12,495 bases of DNA from a bacterium (GTDB taxonomy: Bacteria > Patescibacteriota > Doudnabacteria > UBA920). Positions 1-4,263 of this stretch are shown piece after piece. The translations under genes and the position numbers were made by a program. The first letter of the stretch is position 1. Each line of letters opens with the position of its first letter. The DNA is taken from contig JAJYJE010000012.1 of the NCBI GenBank assembly GCA_021789715.1, positions 1-12,495 on the forward strand, read 5' to 3'. Below the pieces are notes generated by a model. It made no database searches and was not told where the DNA came from. It saw nothing but the letters and a program-made list of their open reading frames with translations.

Positions 1-190
1 AAAATAAATATACGATAATCATAAAGCCTATTAAAATGCCAACGGCTAAAACTATTTCTATTCGGGAAGTATTATGTTTAGCATTGCCAGTAGCAGGGGC
101 AGTTGAGTTTGCCTGTGGGGACGCTTGGCTGTCCGTTTGTATATTTCTTAAATCAGCCGCGTTTTCATCAAGTTGTTCATTAAAAGCCAT
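1..190 (-). CDS. Small membrane-anchored protein, 3' end cut by window edge
   Basis: A minus-strand reading frame starts at ATG 190-188 and stays open to the left edge, giving 63 residues of an incomplete protein. The first 45 or so residues are hydrophilic and rich in Gln, Asn, Ser, Thr and Ala. They are followed by a hydrophobic segment (about 47-63: IEIVLAVGILIGFMIIVYLF) that looks like a membrane anchor or the first of several spans. The start lies 27 bases after the stop of the gene at 218-445 on the same strand, so the two probably share a transcript. I see no Shine-Dalgarno before the ATG. I do not recognise the family. The neighbouring recombinase allows, but does not prove, that this is mobile-element cargo. 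Confidence 0.55.
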   Translation of the reverse strand, partial: MAFNEQLDENAADLRNIQTDSQASPQANSTAPATGNAKHNTSRIEIVLAVGILIGFMIIVYLF

Positions 191-217
191 GACAAATCAT
201 TTAATCAACAGTTTTTT

Positions 218-445
218 TTATTTTTTAATAGGTTCAAGTGGCATATTAAGTTTATTTTCAGTAGTAAGAGTATGGTCGTTTTGGCCAGTTGTATTAAAAG
301 AAAATTCCAAATAATTGTAAATAAAAAAAGCTACTAGAGTAACAAGAAGTAACCCCAAAATAATATCAGACAGGCTGTAATAAATTATCAATGCTTTAGT
401 ATTGGGATTTTTATTTATGTGTTTTTTGTGAACGAATTTAAGCAT
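218..445 (-). CDS. Small single-span membrane protein, unknown function
   Basis: This 75-residue protein has a Lys/His-rich N-terminus, a strongly hydrophobic segment at about residues 28-46 (DIILGLLLVTLVAFFIYNYL), and a polar Thr/Asn-rich C-terminal tail. That suggests one membrane span with the basic end inside (positive-inside rule). The gene ends in TAA 27 bases before the next gene on the same strand. A promoter at 617-645 reads toward it, leaving a leader of about 165 bases with several hairpins. There is no obvious Shine-Dalgarno before the ATG; the bases just upstream are A-rich. No family is recognised. It is a better candidate than the overlapping plus-strand frames because it has a promoter and a partner gene in line. 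Confidence 0.5.
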   Translation of the reverse strand: MLKFVHKKHINKNPNTKALIIYYSLSDIILGLLLVTLVAFFIYNYLEFSFNTTGQNDHTLTTENKLNMPLEPIKK

Positions 446-616
446 AAATTTTTTTACACAAAGCCCCGTGTCAGCCGAGCTTTGCAGCCCCGTGTCCGTT
501 TCCAGACGCGACCATGTGAGGAAGCTGAACGCGGGGTTCAGTATCTCACATGGAGTTTATCGCCATGCCCGCAATGGCTTGCGAGTTTAGGCTGCGTATT
601 GAATTTTATTGTCCTT
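446..616 (-). promoter_or_regulatory. Hairpin-rich leader of the left membrane-protein genes
   Basis: This gene-free stretch would be the 5' leader of the minus-strand gene starting at 445. It holds a hairpin of 9 plus 6 bp (512-520 with 545-553, then 525-530 with 536-541, loop 531-535). A second, smaller hairpin is CAAAGC 459-464 with GCTTTG 479-484. Pairing of GCCAT 562-566 with ATGGC 574-578 is a third possibility. The 11-mer AGCCCCGTGTC occurs twice (462-472 and 486-496). No known RNA family is recognised. An alternative role is a recombination site next to the recombinase. Confidence 0.4.
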
Positions 617-645
617 ATTATACCATATTTTCCACTTGTCCACAA
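617..645 (-). promoter_or_regulatory. Extended -10 promoter for the left-hand genes
   Basis: On the minus strand, TTGTGG (640-645) is followed after 17 bases by TATAAT (617-622), and a TGG precedes the hexamer (TGGTATAAT, 617-625). A start near 610 would give a leader of about 165 bases before the gene at 445. The 14-mer TGGTATAATAAGGA here also occurs in front of the glycosyltransferase gene (4189-4202). Confidence 0.55.
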
Positions 646-653
646 AACAAAAA

Positions 654-680
654 TTACTGTTTTTCCGATTGTGGTATAAT
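654..680 (+). promoter_or_regulatory. Extended -10 promoter of the serine recombinase
   Basis: TGGTATAAT at 672-680 is a perfect extended -10. A possible weak -35 (TTACTG, 654-659) has a short 15-base spacer, so recognition probably depends on the extended -10. The predicted RNA start near 687 falls exactly at the first base of the leader's first helix. Confidence 0.55.
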
Positions 681-685
681 ACCCC

Positions 686-770
686 TGCGACAAACTGATA
701 GATGACTTTTTTGATAGCCGTCTTCGGAATAAATCCAAGTCATTGGGTTTGTCGCACCGAGGGCGGCTAT
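686..770 (+). promoter_or_regulatory. Predicted pseudoknot leader of the recombinase mRNA
   Basis: Three helices can be read directly. Helix A pairs 686-695 (TGCGACAAAC) with 747-756 (GTTTGTCGCA), 10 bp. Helix B pairs 702-708 (ATGACTT) with 737-743 (AAGTCAT), 7 bp, nested inside A. Helix C pairs 714-727, in the loop of B, with 757-770, just outside A: 14 bp including two G-U pairs. C crosses A and B, so the fold is a pseudoknot. It ends 29 bases before the recombinase ATG. No Shine-Dalgarno is seen in between. At DNA level the same repeats could be a recombinase binding site. Confidence 0.5.
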
Positions 771-799
771 TTAAGTTTAAAAATTAAGCAAACAAAAAT

Positions 800-2425
800 A
801 TGACAAACTATTTCCTCTACGCCCGTAAGTCCACCGATGTTGAGGATAAGCAGGTGTTATCCATTGAAGCCCAGCTCACGGAGCTGCGGGCTCTGGCTAA
901 GCAGCAAGATTTAAACATTACTATTGAATTCGTAGAAAAACAATCAGCCAAGTCTTTAGGCCGCCCTGTCTTTTCTGAGATGTTAGCTCGTATTGAAAAA
1001 GGCGAAGCCAGTGGTATTATATGCTGGAAGCTGGACAGACTCGCCCGCAATCCAGTGGACGGCGGCCAAATCAGTTGGTTTCTGCAGAGAGGAATAATAC
1101 AGCACATCCAAACTAATGAGCGGAGCTACCATAGCGGCGATAATGTCCTGTTAATGTCCGTAGAGTTTGGAATGGCTAACCAGTTCATTTTGGACTTGAG
1201 CGCTAACACCAAGCGCGGACTTCGTGAGAAAGTCCGCCGTGGCTGGTATCCAGCCCTTGCTCCCGTGGGCTACTTAAACGATAAAGCCACTAAAACTATT
1301 ATCATGGACAAACCAAAGGCCAAAGTTATCAAAGCTGCTTTTGAACTTTACGCTCAAGGTAACTCCCGTTTAGAAGATATTGCAAGGTTTATGTTTGAAC
1401 GGGGCATTAAGACCCATAAGACCAAGCGGCAGGGACACAAAGGCGACATGCCGTATTCCAAGACCAAGACCAGCTATATCTTGTCCAATCCTTTTTATTG
1501 CGGCCTGTTTATGTATGCCGGAGAGCTGCACGAGGGCAAACACCAGCCCATTATCAGCAAGCAGTTATGGGATAAAGCCCAAGAAGCCCTAAAGGCCAGA
1601 AGCAGGCCCCAGAAGCCCCGCAAAGACCCTCAAGCCTTATGCGGCCTTTTGCATTGTGGCACTTGCCAGATGATGATAACCGCCGAACATAGGGTTAAAC
1701 ACCAGCAAAACGGCAATACCCACGAATACGTCTATTATCGCTGTTCCCGTAAATCCAAGACTATGAAATGCGACGAGCGGCCTATCCGGCAAGAAGAACT
1801 GGACAACCAACTAACGACTATACTTAAAGACTATGTTTTGCCGCCGGAATGGGCGGAGCAGTTAAACGCTATGGCAGACAGGGACGACAAGGAAGCCGCC
1901 CAATCCGTCGCCGCCGTTGCCCAAGACTTGCGGGTCAAGATTATGGACATTGACCGCAAGTTAGAGCGTCTGTTTCAAGGCTATGTTAGTGAGCTTATTG
2001 AGCCGGAACAATACCAGACAGAAGTCAACAAGCTCAAGAGCGAGAAAAAGACGCTCACCGAGCAAATCGCCCGCTTGGAGCAACGGCAGAGGGTTTGGGT
2101 TGAACCCCTCAAAACCTTCATCAAAGATGCAAGAAACTTGGGCGAAATAACGCTTTCGCCCGAACTGCACCCCAAAAAATCCTTTGCCCGAAAAATTTTC
2201 GGATTGAACCTTGTTTTAAAAAATCAAAAAATCGTTTCCGTCCCCCCAACACAATGGGCTGCGCTATGCGCAGCCCGTCAAAAAATTTCTGAAATGCCTT
2301 TGAGTTCTATCTTGGTGCCCAGGAGAGGACTCGAACCTCCACGGGATTGCTCCCGCTACCACCTCAAGGTAGTGCGTATACCAATTCCGCCACCTGGGCA
2401 CATTTCTTCTCCAAATTTCACCTAA
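800..2425 (+). CDS. Large serine recombinase (resolvase/invertase-type site-specific recombinase)
   Basis: This 541-residue protein has the layout of a large serine recombinase, which cuts and rejoins DNA to integrate, excise or invert an element. The N-terminal resolvase domain (about 1-140) has the catalytic serine in YARKS (Ser11) and the DRLAR arginines (Arg80, Arg83). A 'recombinase' DNA-binding domain follows (about 150-265). A zinc ribbon comes next, with Cys286, Cys289, Cys315 and Cys324. A coiled coil (about 370-435) and a short C-terminal part end the protein. The start is supported by the MTNYFLYARKS beginning and the promoter upstream; there is no clear Shine-Dalgarno. Residues 505-534 are encoded by the antisense strand of a tRNA-Leu gene and read LVPRRGLEPP...IPPPG, which is not native family sequence. 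The gene is intact and probably marks a mobile element. The family call is firm; its target site is inferred. Confidence 0.93.
   Translation: MTNYFLYARKSTDVEDKQVLSIEAQLTELRALAKQQDLNITIEFVEKQSAKSLGRPVFSEMLARIEKGEASGIICWKLDRLARNPVDGGQISWFLQRGIIQHIQTNERSYHSGDNVLLMSVEFGMANQFILDLSANTKRGLREKVRRGWYPALAPVGYLNDKATKTIIMDKPKAKVIKAAFELYAQGNSRLEDIARFMFERGIKTHKTKRQGHKGDMPYSKTKTSYILSNPFYCGLFMYAGELHEGKHQPIISKQLWDKAQEALKARSRPQKPRKDPQALCGLLHCGTCQMMITAEHRVKHQQNGNTHEYVYYRCSRKSKTMKCDERPIRQEELDNQLTTILKDYVLPPEWAEQLNAMADRDDKEAAQSVAAVAQDLRVKIMDIDRKLERLFQGYVSELIEPEQYQTEVNKLKSEKKTLTEQIARLEQRQRVWVEPLKTFIKDARNLGEITLSPELHPKKSFARKIFGLNLVLKNQKIVSVPPTQWAALCAARQKISEMPLSSILVPRRGLEPPRDCSRYHLKVVRIPIPPPGHISSPNFT
2256..2276. repeat. 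Perfect 9-bp inverted repeat inside the recombinase 3' end
   Basis: GGGCTGCGC (2256-2264) and GCGCAGCCC (2268-2276) form a perfect hairpin with a 3-base loop. It lies between the recombinase core and the tRNA-Leu 3' end. Neither strand has the usual T-run after it, so it is a poor intrinsic terminator. It could be a processing hairpin for the tRNA trailer or part of an attachment site. Confidence 0.5.
2313..2399 (-). tRNA. tRNA-Leu(GAG), CCA encoded
   Basis: The reverse complement folds as a class II tRNA. The acceptor stem is GCCCAGG (2393-2399) with CCTGGGC (2317-2323). It has a D arm with GCGG, and the anticodon stem CTACC/GGTAG encloses loop TTGAGGT (anticodon GAG, reading CUU and CUC). 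A long variable arm (CGGG..CCCG) and a T arm with TTCGAGT follow. A discriminator A and an encoded CCA (2313-2315) complete the 3' end. The long variable arm and anticodon agree on leucine. The gene has its own promoter (2460-2488). It lies wholly inside the recombinase ORF on the opposite strand. Confidence 0.96.
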
Positions 2426-2459
2426 TAAAATTTGAAGACCATTTATAATTTGCCTAGTA

Positions 2460-2488
2460 ATTATACAGGAAACTGCTAGGCTTATCAA
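2460..2488 (-). promoter_or_regulatory. Promoter of tRNA-Leu
   Basis: On the minus strand, TTGATA (2483-2488), 17 bases, TATAAT (2460-2465) make a near-consensus sigma-70 type promoter. The start would be near 2453, about 54 bases before the tRNA. An inverted repeat, GCCTAG (2452-2457) and CTAGGC (2476-2481), flanks the -10 and could be an operator. Confidence 0.7.
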
Positions 2489-2506
2489 CACCCCTGGAAA
2501 AATAAC

Positions 2507-2531
2507 CCCCGCTGACTCAAAATCAGCGGGG
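2507..2531 (-). terminator. Intrinsic terminator of the NlpC/P60 gene
   Basis: On the minus strand a perfect 9-bp stem (CCCCGCTGA with TCAGCGGGG, 2507-2515 and 2523-2531) with a 7-base loop is followed by GTTATTTTT. It begins 6 bases after the peptidase stop codon, so it ends that transcript just upstream of the tRNA-Leu promoter. Confidence 0.8.
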
Positions 2532-2536
2532 CCTCA

Positions 2537-3136
2537 CTATAAGCGTTGCAGGATGACCCAACGGAGCTCTTGCGAGGTTTCAACTTTCCGCTTGGTCATT
2601 TTCAGCGTCAGTAGGTCGGTAGGCTGCGGGAGAAAACGGCGCAGGCCGCGAAACTTTTCTTTTTTGCTAAAAAACTGCTCCCACGGGCTTTCTATAACAC
2701 CGAGCTTTCGATTTGCGGCATGTATGACGGTGCCGGAATCGCTGACGATGCCCACATGTCCCACCCCGTCACTCGGGTCGTTCCAATAATAACTGCGCCA
2801 CCCGCTATTAAAGACCAAATCCGCTTCTCGCGGCCGGCTAACAACCCTTCCGGATTCCCTTTGGTCGATTGTGTAACGAGGCAGCCAAATTCCCATTTGC
2901 CCGTAGATCCATTTAACCATACTGCTGCAGTCAACAATATTTGGCGCTTGTTCAGGCCTGGCTCCCCGGCGGTACTCGCTTTTTCCGACGAGCGACCGGG
3001 CAAGCACGGTCCCGTTAGGACGGATTCGGACAAACCCCATGTCTCGGAGAATTTCTAACGCCTGTTGGTTGCCGATCGGTAATTGCAAACGCCGCAGACT
3101 GACCGCGATCCGGTCTTCCACGCAACGGTAAATCAT
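2537..3136 (-). CDS. NlpC/P60-type cysteine peptidase (cell-wall hydrolase fold)
   Basis: I set the start at ATG 3136-3134 because AAGGAGG lies just upstream at normal spacing; the longer frame starting at 3172 has no ribosome site. The protein is then 199 residues. An N-terminal region of about 60 residues is unassigned. The NlpC/P60 core follows: nucleophile Cys70 in DCSSMVKWIYGQMG, His127 in GVGHVGIV, and a likely third residue, His139, in VIHAAN. These match the Cys-His-polar triad of enzymes that cut peptide bonds in peptidoglycan stem peptides. There is no signal peptide or membrane span, so export or a cytoplasmic role is open. A terminator-like hairpin lies directly before the Shine-Dalgarno, and tRNA-Ile is the next gene upstream. 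The substrate is not shown by the sequence. Confidence 0.82.
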   Translation of the reverse strand: MIYRCVEDRIAVSLRRLQLPIGNQQALEILRDMGFVRIRPNGTVLARSLVGKSEYRRGARPEQAPNIVDCSSMVKWIYGQMGIWLPRYTIDQRESGRVVSRPREADLVFNSGWRSYYWNDPSDGVGHVGIVSDSGTVIHAANRKLGVIESPWEQFFSKKEKFRGLRRFLPQPTDLLTLKMTKRKVETSQELRWVILQRL

Positions 3137-3160
3137 ATACTTCCTCCTTGGCAAAATAAA

Positions 3161-3180
3161 ACCGCCCTGCAAGGGACGGT
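3161..3180 (-). terminator. Terminator-like hairpin in front of the NlpC/P60 ribosome site
   Basis: On the minus strand ACCGtCCC...GGGcGGT folds into a stem of 8 positions with one A-C mismatch and one wobble (3161-3168 with 3173-3180). TTTTATTTT follows it, and the AAGGAGG ribosome site comes about 8 bases later. Either it ends the tRNA-Ile transcript or it is an attenuator for the peptidase, since no promoter fits between it and the gene. Confidence 0.6.
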
Positions 3181-3301
3181 TTTCGAAGTTTTGAAAATAT
3201 CCAAAACTCTCCCCTGCGTCAGGCCGGGGAATTGCTGGGAAAAGAAGACCAAATTTGCTTATAGTGATTTAACAGCATGGTAAAATAAATGACGCTGTGA
3301 A

Positions 3302-3377
3302 TGGTGGGCGTGCTAGGACTCGAACCTAGGACCAATCGTGTATAAGACGATCGCTCTACCAACTGAGCTACACGCCC
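3302..3377 (-). tRNA. tRNA-Ile(UAU), CCA encoded
   Basis: The reverse complement folds as a standard 76-base class I tRNA. The acceptor stem is GGGCGTG (3371-3377) with CACGCCC (3306-3312). The D arm is GCTC..GAGC, the anticodon stem ATCGT/ACGAT encloses loop CTTATAC, and the T arm is CTAGG/CCTAG around TTCGAGT. Discriminator A and an encoded CCA (3302-3304) follow. The anticodon is UAU, which reads AUA (Ile). Most bacteria read AUA with a CAU tRNA modified to lysidine, so a UAU tRNA is uncommon. AUA codons are used nearby, for example in the recombinase. Confidence 0.93.
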
Positions 3378-3386
3378 GCTTATGCT

Positions 3387-3392
3387 ATTATA
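3387..3392 (-). promoter_or_regulatory. -10 element of tRNA-Ile
   Basis: A perfect TATAAT on the minus strand lies just before the tRNA, with a predicted start only a few bases from the mature 5' end. The -35 (TTTTAT, 3410-3415, 17-base spacing) is weak. Confidence 0.5.
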
Positions 3393-3435
3393 ATTTAATC
3401 CTGAAAAAAATAAAAGAACCTGTCCTAAAACTTTT

Positions 3436-4167
3436 TTATCGCACTTCTTTCCATTCTTTGGCGTGGGCGCGGTCAAATAGCATAAAATGGACAGTGTTCC
3501 TGGCCCAGATCCACAACATCTTTGGCCAGCCGATGGTATGGGGCCGGCGGCCGGTGTGGTAGACGACCAATTTAGGATCGGTCCTGGTATGGCCGTGCCG
3601 GGAAATGCGGTAAAACAGGTCCTTATCCTCAACCGTAACCAGATCTTCGCGGTAGCCGCCAAGCTGGCTAAAAATTGAAGTTTTCATCATTTGGAACTCG
3701 CCGCAAGTGGAACCGTGATGAAAAATATTATTGGAAAGATAGAACACGCAGTCCGATAGGATAACGTAGCCAAAGATGTCGCCCCAGGTTTCCATTTCAG
3801 GAAATACGCGAACCCAGCCGCTTAGGCCTAGCAGCTTAGGATCGATCTTAAAGTGATTTAAAGCCCTCTGGAAAAACCTGTCCGGCTCCGGAATATACAC
3901 GTCCGCGTCCAAAAAACACAAAAAATCGCCACTGGCCGCCTTAGCCCCTTCATTTCGCCCTTGGGCAATGGTTTGGCGCTGGCCGCTTGAATTTTCAACG
4001 ACTTTATCGGCCAAGGATTTGGCTATTTCCACCGTCCGGTCCGTACTCTTACCGTCCGTGACAATAATTTCATAATCTATAGTTTTTATTTCCCGGAGGT
4101 TACGAAGCAGCTTTCCGATAATTTTTTCTTCGTTGAGCGTGGGAATAATGAATGATATTTTAGGCAT
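3436..4167 (-). CDS. Family 2 glycosyltransferase (GT-A fold)
   Basis: This 243-residue protein begins PKISFIIPTLNEEKIIGKLL, the usual GT2 opening strand and nucleotide-binding loop. It continues with DGKSTDRT (about 38-45) and the metal-binding DAD motif (Asp87, Asp89 in CFLDADVYIP). The likely catalytic acid is in TVEDKDLFYR (Glu180 or Asp181). Such enzymes transfer a sugar from a nucleotide-sugar to an acceptor, typically for cell-surface glycan, lipid or glycoprotein. There is no membrane span, so it probably works at the inner face of the membrane. The start has no Shine-Dalgarno but lies about 20 bases after a predicted RNA start. It is transcribed alone from a promoter abutting the gyrA terminator. 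Donor and acceptor cannot be told from the sequence. Confidence 0.9.
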   Translation of the reverse strand: MPKISFIIPTLNEEKIIGKLLRNLREIKTIDYEIIVTDGKSTDRTVEIAKSLADKVVENSSGQRQTIAQGRNEGAKAASGDFLCFLDADVYIPEPDRFFQRALNHFKIDPKLLGLSGWVRVFPEMETWGDIFGYVILSDCVFYLSNNIFHHGSTCGEFQMMKTSIFSQLGGYREDLVTVEDKDLFYRISRHGHTRTDPKLVVYHTGRRPHTIGWPKMLWIWARNTVHFMLFDRAHAKEWKEVR

Positions 4168-4193
4168 GGATTATATAAAATTCTTGTATCCTT

Positions 4194-4202
4194 ATTATAC
4201 CA
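4194..4202 (-). promoter_or_regulatory. Extended -10 promoter of the glycosyltransferase gene
   Basis: TGGTATAAT is read on the minus strand. Any -35 would fall inside the terminator stem at 4204-4228 and is not recognisable. The predicted start near 4187 gives a leader of about 20 bases. Confidence 0.6.
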
Positions 4203-4203
4203 G

Positions 4204-4228
4204 AAACCCCGGAAATATTCCGGGGTTT
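4204..4228 (-). terminator. Terminator of the gyrA operon
   Basis: A perfect 11-bp stem (AAACCCCGGAA, 4204-4214, with TTCCGGGGTTT, 4218-4228) has a 3-base loop and T or A runs on both sides. It lies 35 bases after the gyrA stop and directly against the next promoter. The symmetry would also work for plus-strand transcripts. Confidence 0.85.
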
Positions 4229-4263
4229 TCTAAAGACTACAGACTAAGCCTAAGCACTAAGGA

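Noticed and set aside
36..314. Plus-strand frame of 92 residues
   Set aside because: It overlaps two in-line minus-strand genes with membrane spans; composition looks like an antisense shadow and it has no promoter or ribosome site.
2720..3058. Plus-strand frame of 112 residues
   Set aside because: It is antisense to the NlpC/P60 gene, which has conserved catalytic motifs, a strong Shine-Dalgarno and a terminator.
3219..3662. Minus-strand frame of 147 residues across tRNA-Ile
   Set aside because: It contains the translated tRNA gene (typical RVAQLVERSSYTRLVLGSSPSTP artefact) and overlaps the glycosyltransferase in another frame.
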